From: Clostridiales bacterium
Lineage (GTDB): Bacteria > Bacillota > Clostridia > Saccharofermentanales > Saccharofermentanaceae
Reading direction: 5' to 3'
Assembly (NCBI GenBank): GCA_017615755.1
Contig: JAFZZM010000072.1
Coordinates: 1 to 34,837 of the forward strand
Length of the DNA stretch: 34,837 bases
Position 1 is the stretch's first letter; every line of letters begins with the position of its first letter. The notes below the pieces were generated by a model, which saw only the letters and a program-made list of their open reading frames with translations, was not told the origin of the DNA and searched no databases. Below, piece after piece: positions 16,492 to 24,739 of this stretch. Position numbers and translations under genes: made by a program.

Positions 16492-17997
16492 ATGATGTAC
16501 ATCAGCACAAGAGGATATGATAGAAAGTTTTCAGCGGCGGAAGCCATTAAGCAGGGTATTGCACCGGATGGCGGTCTGTTCGTTCCAGAGGAGATCCCAC
16601 AGCTTTCCAAGAAAGAAATCATGGCAATGACGGAGATGACTTATCCCCAGATTGCTGCGACCGTGCTGAGCAAGTTCCTTACAGATTTTACCTATGACGA
16701 GCTTCTTTCTTATACCGAGCAGGCATATGCGGAAGAGAAGTTCGGCGAGAAGCCGGCTCCGCTGGTACAACTCAATAAGTACAATCCGAGAGAGTATATC
16801 CTCGAACTGTGGCATGGCCCGACGGCGGCATTTAAAGACATGGCGCTGCAGCTTCTGCCGCACCTGATGACTGCTTCGGCAAAGAAGACCGGTGAGAACA
16901 GAAAGATCTGCATCCTGACTGCAACTTCCGGTGATACAGGTAAGGCTGCCCTTGAAGGATTTAAGGATCTTCCGGGTACGGAGGTCATCGTTTTCTATCC
17001 GTCCGAGGGTGTATCCGATGCCCAGAAGCAGCAGATGATCACAACTGAAGGTAACAACGTACATGTTGTTGCGGTAAACGGTTGTTTCGATGATGCCCAG
17101 TCCGGCGTAAAAGCTATTTTCGGCGATGAGTCCGTAGCAGCGGAACTGAACAACATGGGAGTTGTCCTTTCTTCTGCCAACTCGATCAACTGGGGCCGTC
17201 TGGTACCGCAGATCGCGTACTACGTTGCTTCTTATGTGGAGCTTCTTAAGTATGAAGAGTTCAACTTCGGCGAGAAGATGAACGTTGTCGTTCCGACAGG
17301 TAACTTTGGTAATATCCTGGCTGCCTGGTATGCCAAGAAGATGGGTATTCCGGTAAAGAAACTGATCTGTGCATCAAACAAGAATAAGGTTCTTTCCGAC
17401 TTCTTCAGAAGCGGTACATACGATAGAAACCGTGAGTTCTTCAAGACCAACTCTCCGTCCATGGATATCCTGATCTCCAGCAACCTCGAGAGACTCCTTT
17501 TCGAGGTGACAGGTAAGGATGCTGCTAAGACCAAGGGCTGGATGGAAGACCTCAAGACAAAGGGTGTATACTCCGTTGATCCGGAAACACTCCATGTTCT
17601 GCAGATGACATTCGTCGGCGGTTTTGCCGATGAGGCTGGAATCACCAAGACGATCCGCGATGTGTATGACCGTTGCGATCATGTTGTGGATACCCATACT
17701 GCAGTCGGTTTTAATATCTACAACCGTTACTACCAGCGCTCCGGCGATGAGACCAAGACTGTTTTCGTTTCTACGGCAAGTCCTTTTAAATTCGCACCGG
17801 CCGTCATGGATGCTCTGAACGGCGCCGGATACAGCAATGGCCGTTCCGATGAAGTGATCACCAATGAACTGGCAGAAGAAAGTGGTCTGGAGATCCCGTA
17901 CGGATTAAAAGATATCAACAAGAAGCCGGTCCTGCACAACCTGCTCATTGAAAAAGAAGCGATGCGTCAGACCGTGTTCGATCTTTTAAAGAAATAA
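16492..17997 (+). CDS. thrC: Threonine synthase
   Basis: This PLP enzyme turns O-phosphohomoserine into threonine and phosphate, the last step of threonine synthesis. The 501-residue protein fits the longer threonine synthase class that begins YISTRGYDRKFSAAEAI. The PLP lysine is K115 in WHGPTAAFKDMALQLL; the LTATSGDTGKAAL block and the phosphate-binding VPTGNFGNILAAWYAKKMG follow. AAGGAG lies 10 bases before the first of two adjacent ATGs (16492, 16495). It is the last gene of its cluster. I see no T-box or other leader upstream, and no other threonine-pathway gene lies in the window. Confidence 0.96.
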   Translation: MMYISTRGYDRKFSAAEAIKQGIAPDGGLFVPEEIPQLSKKEIMAMTEMTYPQIAATVLSKFLTDFTYDELLSYTEQAYAEEKFGEKPAPLVQLNKYNPREYILELWHGPTAAFKDMALQLLPHLMTASAKKTGENRKICILTATSGDTGKAALEGFKDLPGTEVIVFYPSEGVSDAQKQQMITTEGNNVHVVAVNGCFDDAQSGVKAIFGDESVAAELNNMGVVLSSANSINWGRLVPQIAYYVASYVELLKYEEFNFGEKMNVVVPTGNFGNILAAWYAKKMGIPVKKLICASNKNKVLSDFFRSGTYDRNREFFKTNSPSMDILISSNLERLLFEVTGKDAAKTKGWMEDLKTKGVYSVDPETLHVLQMTFVGGFADEAGITKTIRDVYDRCDHVVDTHTAVGFNIYNRYYQRSGDETKTVFVSTASPFKFAPAVMDALNGAGYSNGRSDEVITNELAEESGLEIPYGLKDINKKPVLHNLLIEKEAMRQTVFDLLKK

Positions 17998-18050
17998 TCT
18001 CGAAGGAATAGAATCGTGAGGCGCGATTCCGCACGCGAAGCGCCCAAGAA

Positions 18051-18125
18051 AAAGAAAAACATCTGCACGGCGAGTTTTTTTCGCAAAGCGAAAAACCGTT
18101 TGAGCCGTAAAGATGTTATTTCTTT
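18051..18125. terminator. Large two-tier hairpin between convergent thrC and prfC
   Basis: Outer arms 18051-18064 and 18111-18125 (AAAGAAAAACATCT with AGATGTTATTTCTTT, one bulge), a middle ACGGC/GCCGT pairing (18067-18071 and 18104-18108), and an inner TTTTTCGC-AAA-GCGAAAAA stem (18077-18095) form one long nested structure. It carries T-rich flanks on both strands and reaches the prfC stop codon, so it probably ends both transcripts. A second small hairpin, GAATCG/CGATTC at 18011-18029, lies nearer thrC. Confidence 0.65.
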
Positions 18126-19737
18126 ATCTTTCGTGGATATCATCCAGCTTCAAGCCTTCGTTGTGCTCCAGAGCCCAGGATATTGCCCATTCAGACTCGA
18201 AAAGCACTACCGGCATTTCGTCTCTGTCCAAAACCAGCATGGAGGTCGAGGTGAGGGTGAGCTTGGAAAAGTCGATATCGGAAGACTCGTCTTCCTTGGC
18301 ACACCATCTTGCGAAACGGTAGTTGAGGTTGTTTCTCAGAATATCCACACCATACTCGGTCTTCAAACGGTGCTCGAGTACTTCGAACTGGAGTACACCG
18401 ACTACGCCCATGATGTAGGTCTCGGTACCGATGCCCGGCTGCTTGTAGAGCTGGACGGCGCCTTCTTCGGAAAGCTGCTCGATACCTTTCAGGAACTGCT
18501 TTCTCTTCATGGAATCCTTAGGCTGCACGCGGGCGAAATGCTCCGGCGGGAAGACCGGGATGTTCGCAAAGTTGAAGTTCTTGGAAGAAGTGGTCACGGT
18601 ATCGCCGATACGGAAAATGCCCGGATCGAAAAGACCGATGATGTCGCCGGCATACGCATCTTCTACAATAGTACGATCCTGTGCCATGAACTGCTGCGGC
18701 TGAGCCAGCGTGATCTTCTTGCCGGTACGGATATGCTTAACGTTCATGCCCTTTTCGAACTTGCCGGAGCAGATTCGCATGAAGGACATTCTGTCTCTGT
18801 GGTTCGGATCCATGTTGGCCTGGATCTTGAATACGAAGCCGGAGAAGTAATCTTCGGTCGGAGCGACAATACCATCAGATGTCTCGTGGGACTGCGGACC
18901 GGGTGCGATCTCGAGGAACTTCTTGAGGAATGGCTCAACACCGAAGTTCGTGATCGCGGAACCGAAGAATACCGGAGTCAGCTCGCCGGCCAGGATCTTA
19001 TCCAGGTCGAACGGGTCACCGGCCATATCGAGAAGCTCGATATCGTTCTTCAATGTTTCATAGTGATGATCACTCAGGATCTTCTTCAGTGCTTCTTCAT
19101 CGTTGATGCCGGCGCTGATGGACTTGACCATGGAAGCACCGTGGTCCTTGGTTTCGTTATCGAAGAGCAGTACCTGTTCGGATTCTCTTACATATACGCC
19201 CTGGAAGTCACCATCGGTACCGATCGGCCAGTTGATCGGTGTGCTGCGGATGCCAAGCACTTTCTCGAGTTCATCGATGAGGTCGAAAGGATTCTTAGCA
19301 GCACGGTCCATCTTGTTGATGAAAGTAAAGATCGGGATACCACGCTTTCTACAAACGGCGAAGAGCTTGATCGTCTGGGCCTCGACACCTTTAGCACCGT
19401 CAAGGAGCATGACTGCGGCATCGGCGGCACAGAGCGTACGGTAGGTATCCTCGGAGAAGTCCTGGTGACCGGGGGTATCCAGGATGTTGATGCAGTAGCC
19501 GTCATAGTTGAACTGCATGACGGAAGAGGTGACGGAGATACCACGCTGTTTCTCGATCTCCATCCAGTCGGAAGTGGCGTGGTGCGCCGCTTTACGAGCC
19601 TTAACGGAACCGGCCATGTGAATGGCACCTCCGTAAAGCAGGAGTTTCTCGGTCATGGTAGTCTTACCGGCGTCAGGGTGCGAGATGATCGCGAATGTAC
19701 GGCGGCGGTTGATCTCATTTTGAACTGCTTGATCCAT
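18124..19737 (-). CDS. prfC: Peptide chain release factor 3 (RF3), translational GTPase
   Basis: RF3 uses GTP to free RF1 or RF2 from the ribosome after peptide release. The 537-residue protein has the G1 motif SHPDAGKTT (19-27), the GISVTSSVMQF switch I segment, DTPGHQDFSEDTYRTL (G3), NKMDR (G4), a beta-barrel domain II, and the RF3 C-terminal domain ending near LKLDDIHER. The start is ATG 19737 because AGGAAGG lies 8 bases upstream and RF3 proteins begin shortly before RRRTFAIISHPDAGKT; 33 extra in-frame codons upstream read through the promoter region. It is a single gene, convergent with thrC and divergent from the NYN-domain gene. Confidence 0.96.
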   Translation of the reverse strand: MDQAVQNEINRRRTFAIISHPDAGKTTMTEKLLLYGGAIHMAGSVKARKAAHHATSDWMEIEKQRGISVTSSVMQFNYDGYCINILDTPGHQDFSEDTYRTLCAADAAVMLLDGAKGVEAQTIKLFAVCRKRGIPIFTFINKMDRAAKNPFDLIDELEKVLGIRSTPINWPIGTDGDFQGVYVRESEQVLLFDNETKDHGASMVKSISAGINDEEALKKILSDHHYETLKNDIELLDMAGDPFDLDKILAGELTPVFFGSAITNFGVEPFLKKFLEIAPGPQSHETSDGIVAPTEDYFSGFVFKIQANMDPNHRDRMSFMRICSGKFEKGMNVKHIRTGKKITLAQPQQFMAQDRTIVEDAYAGDIIGLFDPGIFRIGDTVTTSSKNFNFANIPVFPPEHFARVQPKDSMKRKQFLKGIEQLSEEGAVQLYKQPGIGTETYIMGVVGVLQFEVLEHRLKTEYGVDILRNNLNYRFARWCAKEDESSDIDFSKLTLTSTSMLVLDRDEMPVVLFESEWAISWALEHNEGLKLDDIHER

Positions 19738-19755
19738 ATTCAATACCTTCCTGGT

Positions 19756-19784
19756 TTGGTCACATTTGCAAAATACGATATAAT
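19756..19784 (+). promoter_or_regulatory. Promoter of the NYN-malQ operon in the prfC divergent gap
   Basis: TTGGTC and a perfect TATAAT (19779-19784) are separated by 17 bp, about 105 bases before the NYN-gene ATG. On the opposite strand a weaker pair (TTCAAG and TATTTT, 17 bp apart) over the same bases could drive prfC, so the two promoters would overlap. Confidence 0.55.
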
Positions 19785-19888
19785 GGTAATGGCTTGAAGG
19801 TCGGGAACAGCAAATGGCGTCCCTCCTGTAAAACAAGCCACAATATTATATCAGCCTCGTCATATAAGGGCAAGGAGAAGAGGTACAT

Positions 19889-20701
19889 ATGTCCGGAAAA
19901 GATGTTCGACTGGCAGTATTGATCGATGCAGATAACGTTTCCGCATCCTACATTAAGCCGATGATGCTTGAGATCGCACGTTACGGAAATCCGACCATCA
20001 AGCGTATCTACGGAGACTGGACGAAACCACAGCTGGGTCCCTGGAAGCAGGTGCTTCTTGACCACGCCATTACACCGGTACAGCAGTTCGGCTATACAAG
20101 CGGCAAGAATTCCACAGATTCATCCTTGATCATCGATGCCATGGACATCCTTTACACAGAGAGCGTGGACGGGTTCTGTCTGGTCAGCAGCGACAGTGAT
20201 TTTACCAGACTTGCGACGAGACTTCGTGAATCCGGAAAGATCGTCTACGGAATCGGCGAGCAGAAAACGCCGACACCTTTTGTTGCGGCCTGTGACCGTT
20301 TCCTGTTCCTGGAGATCCTGTCTCCGAAGAAGGGCCAGGAGAACAAGAAGGGCGCGAAGAATACTTCTTCAAAAGCACATGAAGAGAATATCGAAGAGGT
20401 CGTGGAGGAAGTGAAGGATCAGAGCCAGACCGAGCGCACGATCCAGTTCATGGACGAGAGCACATGTGATCTGATCTCCAGTTCCATTTCCGATCTCGCC
20501 GATGAAGACGGCTGGGCTTTCCTGGGAGATGTAGGAAACCTGGTCAATAAGAAGAGCCCGTCTTTCGATTCCCGTAACTACGGATATTCCAAGATGAGCA
20601 AACTGATGCAGTCATTAGACTTTGTCGAGTGTGAGCTGCGGGTCAACGAGAAGAACCCGCAGGTCAAACTGATCTATGTTCGCAATAAGGAGGATAATTG
20701 A
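19889..20701 (+). CDS. NYN (PIN-like) domain protein with C-terminal LOTUS/OST-HTH domain
   Basis: The 270-residue protein has an N-terminal NYN nuclease-like domain of the LabA type (about 5-145). Its acidic site is visible in LIDADN (D13, D15, N16), in STDSSLIIDAMD and in SSDSDF. A Lys/Glu-rich linker leads to a C-terminal LOTUS (OST-HTH) domain of about 75 residues (SISDLADEDGWAFLGDVGNL to LIYVR), a fold that binds RNA. The family suggests an RNA-cutting or RNA-binding role; the target is unknown. AAGGAG at 19872-19877 or the nearer AGAAGAGG serves the ATG. Its TGA overlaps the malQ start by four bases, an odd pairing of RNA biology with glycogen metabolism. Confidence 0.88.
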   Translation: MSGKDVRLAVLIDADNVSASYIKPMMLEIARYGNPTIKRIYGDWTKPQLGPWKQVLLDHAITPVQQFGYTSGKNSTDSSLIIDAMDILYTESVDGFCLVSSDSDFTRLATRLRESGKIVYGIGEQKTPTPFVAACDRFLFLEILSPKKGQENKKGAKNTSSKAHEENIEEVVEEVKDQSQTERTIQFMDESTCDLISSSISDLADEDGWAFLGDVGNLVNKKSPSFDSRNYGYSKMSKLMQSLDFVECELRVNEKNPQVKLIYVRNKEDN

Positions 20702-22209
20702 AAGTGAACAGAAGCGCAGGTGTACTTTTACACATTACATCTTTACCGGGAGAATTCGGCATCGGCGGATTCGGCAAGGAAGCCGTCGCTTTTGCCAGAA
20801 AACTGAAGGAAGCCGGAATGGGGTACTGGCAGGTCCTTCCGTTTACCAATCCGGGTTCGGGAGATTCTCCCTATCAGAGCGATTCCGCATTTGCCGGAAG
20901 CCCGCTCATCATCGACCCGGAAGACCTGCATGAAAGAAAGCTGTTAACGGATGAGGAACTCGCGGCCTGCAAGTATCCGGGATCCTGCTACAGCGTGGAT
21001 TATGCATGGGTCAGAGAGAACCGCATGCAGATGCTCAAAAATGCATTTGCCAGGATCGACGACAAGACGCGCGTCGAGATGAAGGTCTTCGAGCAGGAGA
21101 ATTCCTGGGTCACGGAGGTCAAGCTTTTCCAGGCTATCAAGGAAAGCCAGGGACAGAAAGCCTGGTGGGAATGGGACGATAAGGCGCTGAAGAAGCACGA
21201 TGCAAAAGCACTGACGTTCTTTTCCGATAAGAACCGTTCTCTTTGTGATTTCTATCTTTTTATCCAGTATATCTTCTACGAGCAGTGGGCGAAGCTGAAG
21301 GAAAAGATCAATGAGATCGGTATTAAGGTAATCGGAGATATTCCGATCTATGTGTCCGGCGATAGCTGTGATGTCTGGGCGAACAGGAAACTCTTCCAGA
21401 TGAATGCTGACGGAACATTTAAGCGTGTAGCGGGTGTACCGCCGGATTATTTCTGTGAAGACGGTCAGCTCTGGGGGAACCCGGTCTACGACTGGCCGGT
21501 ACATGAGAAGGACGGCTACGCATGGTGGATTTCAAGACTCCATCAGAATTTCCGCCTGTACGATGTGATCCGTATCGACCACTTCCGTGGATTCTCCAGA
21601 TACTATTCCTGCCCGGCGGATGCCGAGAACGCCAGAAACGGCGTGTGGACAGATGGTCCGGCCATGAAACTCTGGAAACGTATCTTTGACGAGTTCGGAA
21701 GAGAACCGGCGATCTTCGCGGAGGATCTTGGTGAGACGGATGAGGCGCTGGAGAGTTTCCTGAAAGAGACCGGACTTCCGACGATGCGTGTCCTGCAGTT
21801 CGGTATGGTCCCGCACGATGACAGCAAACATATGCCCCATAACTATCCGGAAAACTGTATCGCTTACACCGGTACCCACGATAACAACACACTTCTGGGA
21901 TGGCTCTGGGAGGCGTCTGAAGACGACCGCCGTTTCGCGCTGGAGTACTGCCGGTTCCACGGTGATAACTGGGGCGATGGTGGTGTGCATGCTCCGGCTT
22001 GCCGGGCGATGCTGACGACAGTATGGTCTTCTGCAGCAAAACTGGCAGTGGCGCCCTTACAGGATGTGATGGGATTCGGTTCCGATACCAGGATGAATGC
22101 TCCGGGTACCGCAACCGGACAATGGCGGATCCGTTTTGGAATGGATTCCATTAACCAGATGGATACCAAGTGGCTGGCAAAGCTGAACTGGGTCTATAAG
22201 AGATTCTGA
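20698..22209 (+). CDS. malQ: 4-alpha-glucanotransferase (amylomaltase, GH77)
   Basis: MalQ moves maltodextrin segments between glucans and frees glucose, in maltodextrin and glycogen turnover. The 503-residue protein has the GH77 blocks LLHITSLPGEFGIGGFG, GDSPYQSDSAFAGSP, the nucleophile D294 in RIDHFRGFSRYY, the acid/base E342 in IFAEDLGE, and D395 in TGTHDNNT. There is no ATG. TTG 20698 overlaps the previous stop (TTGA) and is 4 bases from AAGGAGG; GTG 20704 is 10 bases away and equally credible. A terminator hairpin follows. Function is secure, the exact start is not. Confidence 0.95.
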   Translation: MKVNRSAGVLLHITSLPGEFGIGGFGKEAVAFARKLKEAGMGYWQVLPFTNPGSGDSPYQSDSAFAGSPLIIDPEDLHERKLLTDEELAACKYPGSCYSVDYAWVRENRMQMLKNAFARIDDKTRVEMKVFEQENSWVTEVKLFQAIKESQGQKAWWEWDDKALKKHDAKALTFFSDKNRSLCDFYLFIQYIFYEQWAKLKEKINEIGIKVIGDIPIYVSGDSCDVWANRKLFQMNADGTFKRVAGVPPDYFCEDGQLWGNPVYDWPVHEKDGYAWWISRLHQNFRLYDVIRIDHFRGFSRYYSCPADAENARNGVWTDGPAMKLWKRIFDEFGREPAIFAEDLGETDEALESFLKETGLPTMRVLQFGMVPHDDSKHMPHNYPENCIAYTGTHDNNTLLGWLWEASEDDRRFALEYCRFHGDNWGDGGVHAPACRAMLTTVWSSAAKLAVAPLQDVMGFGSDTRMNAPGTATGQWRIRFGMDSINQMDTKWLAKLNWVYKRF

Positions 22210-22213
22210 TTTC

Positions 22214-22250
22214 ATGCCTTCGGAGAAGCTTTTTCCGGAGGCATTTCAAT
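22214..22250 (+). terminator. Terminator after malQ
   Basis: Arms 22214-22227 and 22231-22244 pair over 14 bp (two G-T pairs) with a GCT loop, starting 4 bases after the malQ stop. Only a short T-run (TTTCAAT) follows, so efficiency may be modest. Confidence 0.7.
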
Positions 22251-22292
22251 ACGTTGCTAAGGCAGACCGGCAACGAGAACAGGGGGATACCT

Positions 22293-23810
22293 ATGGAAAA
22301 GTACATGCTTTCGATCGATCAGGGAACGACGAGTTCACGTGCCATGATTTTCGGTAAAGACGGCGCCTGCGTGGCTTCGGCCCAGGAGCCTTTTGAACAG
22401 CATTTCCCGAAGCCGGGCTGGGTGGAACATGATCCGGAGGATCTCTGGAGGACCGTGTGTGACTGTATCCGACAGGCACTTGCGAAGGCGAATATCCGGC
22501 CGGGACAGATCGCAGGTATCGGTATCACGAACCAAAGAGAGACAACGATCCTCTGGGAGAAGAATACGGGCCGTCCGGTCTATAACGCCATTGTTTGGCA
22601 GTGCCGAAGGACGGCGCCGCTTGTCGAGAAATTGAAAGCATCCGATCCGGAGTTCGTGGAGAAGGTCAGAGAGAAGACAGGACTGGTTCCGGATGCGTAT
22701 TTCTCTGCAACAAAGATCCAGTGGATCCTTGAAGAAGTACCAGGCCTGAAGGCACGGGCCGGTCAGGGTGAGATCCTTTTCGGCACAGTGGACAGCTGGA
22801 TACTGTACCGATTGACCGGGGGAACATCTCATGCGACCGATTATTCGAACGCATCCCGAACGATGCTGTTTAATATTTCCACACTTTCCTGGGACGAAGA
22901 ACTCTGCCGTTTTTTCCATATCCCGATGTGCATGCTTCCGCAGGCGCTTCCGGGTGCTTCGGAATTCGGCTATGTAAGTACTGATATTCCCGGACTGGAA
23001 GCCATCGCCGGTGTCGGCATCTACAGCATACTGGGCGATCAGCCGGCAGCGCTTTTCGGTCAGACATGCTTTGACAGAGGCGACATCAAGAATACATACG
23101 GAACCGGATGTTTCACGCTCATGAATGTGGGAGAGACACCGATCATATCCAGGCGGGGCCTTGTAACGTCAGCGGCGTGGTCGATCGAAGGGAAAACGAC
23201 CTATGCTCTGGAGGGCAGCGTTTTTAACGGAGGCTCGACGATCCAGTGGCTGAGAGATGAGCTGAAACTGATCGATCATGCTTCGGATTGTGACGTGCTT
23301 GCAGAAACCGTGCCGGATAATGCAGGTGTGTATCTGGTCCCGGCTTTCTCGGGTCTGGGCGCGCCATACTGGGACATGTATGCCAGAGGCGCGATCCTGG
23401 GATTGACAAGAGGTTCCACGAAGGCGCATATTGCCCGTGCAGCTCTGGAAGGCATCGCGTATCAGGTATATGACCTTGTTTCGCTGATGGAGGAGGAGTC
23501 CGACTGTCAGATCACGACATTGAAAGTCGACGGAGGCGCCAGCGTCAGCCGCTTCATGATGCAGTTTCAGGCGGATATCCTGAATTGCAAGGTAGATCGT
23601 GCCAAAGAGCGCGAAACCACATCTCAGGGCGTGGCCTATCTCGGCGGCCTCTTCTGCGGCTATTGGAAAGATATGGATGAATTGCGAAATCTCCGCCATT
23701 GTGATACTCTCTTTGCGGCAAATATGCAGGAGGAGACACGGCAGAAGCTTCTGGCAAACTGGAAGAAAGCCGTTTCCCGAGTTGCATCCTGGGAGGAAAA
23801 AGAAGAGTGA
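22293..23810 (+). CDS. glpK: Glycerol kinase
   Basis: It phosphorylates glycerol to sn-glycerol 3-phosphate with ATP for catabolism or lipid synthesis. The 505-residue protein (normal length) of the FGGY fold shows DQGTTSSR (9-16), PGWVEHDPEDLW, ITNQRETT, NAIVWQCRR, GTVDSWILYRLTGG, KNTYGTGCF and GLGAPYWDMYARG. ATG 22293 is preceded by AGGGGG at 6 bases; an in-frame ATG at 22254 has no ribosome site and would add 13 residues not seen in the family. The next gene overlaps its stop by 4 bases. No glpF or glpD homologue lies in the window. Confidence 0.96.
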   Translation: MEKYMLSIDQGTTSSRAMIFGKDGACVASAQEPFEQHFPKPGWVEHDPEDLWRTVCDCIRQALAKANIRPGQIAGIGITNQRETTILWEKNTGRPVYNAIVWQCRRTAPLVEKLKASDPEFVEKVREKTGLVPDAYFSATKIQWILEEVPGLKARAGQGEILFGTVDSWILYRLTGGTSHATDYSNASRTMLFNISTLSWDEELCRFFHIPMCMLPQALPGASEFGYVSTDIPGLEAIAGVGIYSILGDQPAALFGQTCFDRGDIKNTYGTGCFTLMNVGETPIISRRGLVTSAAWSIEGKTTYALEGSVFNGGSTIQWLRDELKLIDHASDCDVLAETVPDNAGVYLVPAFSGLGAPYWDMYARGAILGLTRGSTKAHIARAALEGIAYQVYDLVSLMEEESDCQITTLKVDGGASVSRFMMQFQADILNCKVDRAKERETTSQGVAYLGGLFCGYWKDMDELRNLRHCDTLFAANMQEETRQKLLANWKKAVSRVASWEEKEE

Positions 23811-24736
23811 ACGTTCTTATAGAGGTCTTTGTAAAGATCCTGGTAGCAGTAGCTTTGGGCTTTTTTCTGCGTAAAAACCGTGTGCTCGATGAGCGTATGC
23901 AAAAAGGACTTTCTGACATGCTTCTGAAAGCGATCCTTCCGTTCAGCATCGTTGCTTCAGCGAATTACGAGCGCTCTTCCGATCTTGCAAAAGGCATGAT
24001 GGCCATGCTGGTTGCATCGATGCTCTACTACGCCGTCACACTCGTATGTATGCGCCTTCTGAGTAAGAGACTCTCCATGAAGGACAAGGAACAGCGCATG
24101 TTTGTGACGCTGACCGTGTTCGCCAACACAGGTTTTGTGGGCTTCCCGATAATGAGCGCACTCTACGGGAATAAAGGCCTTCTTCTGGCCGTAGTATTCA
24201 ACATGGCCTATAACGTTTTTATGTACACTTACGGCGTGCACCTGGTTTCCGGAAAGACCGGAAACTGGAAGTCCGTGCTGCTCAATCCTGTTACGATCGC
24301 CTCTTTGCTGGCGATCCTGCTCTTTGTCTCTCCGGTAGTGCTCTCGGAATATGTTATCGGACCTATCCGCCTTATCGGTGACATGACGGTACCGCTTTCC
24401 ATGATCCTCATCGGATCCAATCTGGCCATGCTGCCGTTCGGCCGTGTGCTGGGTGATCCGAAATCCTATATCGTATCGGCCATGCGTCTTCTGGTTATTC
24501 CGGCGGTGGCCCTGGCTGCGATGTGGGGCGTTTCTCAGCTGGTAACGATAGACCCGACTACCGCGGCGGTATTCGTACTGATGTGCGCACTGCCTTGCGG
24601 ATCCATGAATGTGATCTTTTCGGAAAAATACAATTGCGCTCCGGACTTTGCCGCGCGTGCAACCGTGCAGAGCATGCTTCTTTCCATGATCAGCCTGCCG
24701 ACCATGGCATATATCTGCTTGAGATTGTTTGTGTAA
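23807..24736 (+). CDS. AEC-family permease (auxin efflux carrier type)
   Basis: The 309-residue protein has about ten hydrophobic helices. It carries the AEC family pattern: FFLRKNRVLDERMQKGLSD after helix 1, NTGFVGFPIMSALYG mid-protein, and DMTVPLSMILIGSNLA before the second half. Bacterial members move small organic anions such as malate or malonate, but the substrate cannot be read here. The start is GTG 23807, overlapping the glpK stop in a GTGA junction, with GGGAGGAA 9 bases before it. Translational coupling to glpK suggests a role in exporting or importing a product of glycerol metabolism, which is an inference. It ends 3 bases from the convergent GNAT gene. Confidence 0.9.
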   Translation: MNVLIEVFVKILVAVALGFFLRKNRVLDERMQKGLSDMLLKAILPFSIVASANYERSSDLAKGMMAMLVASMLYYAVTLVCMRLLSKRLSMKDKEQRMFVTLTVFANTGFVGFPIMSALYGNKGLLLAVVFNMAYNVFMYTYGVHLVSGKTGNWKSVLLNPVTIASLLAILLFVSPVVLSEYVIGPIRLIGDMTVPLSMILIGSNLAMLPFGRVLGDPKSYIVSAMRLLVIPAVALAAMWGVSQLVTIDPTTAAVFVLMCALPCGSMNVIFSEKYNCAPDFAARATVQSMLLSMISLPTMAYICLRLFV

Positions 24737-24739
24737 GGA

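Noticed and set aside
18016..19797. 593-codon open frame on the plus strand opposite prfC
   Set aside because: It mirrors a complete RF3 with all GTPase motifs on the minus strand, has no ribosome site and no recognisable domain. It is a shadow caused by codon bias.
23807..24736. AEC permease as a glycerol facilitator because it overlaps glpK
   Set aside because: It lacks the NPA motifs of GlpF and has the AEC family pattern, so it is not an aquaglyceroporin.
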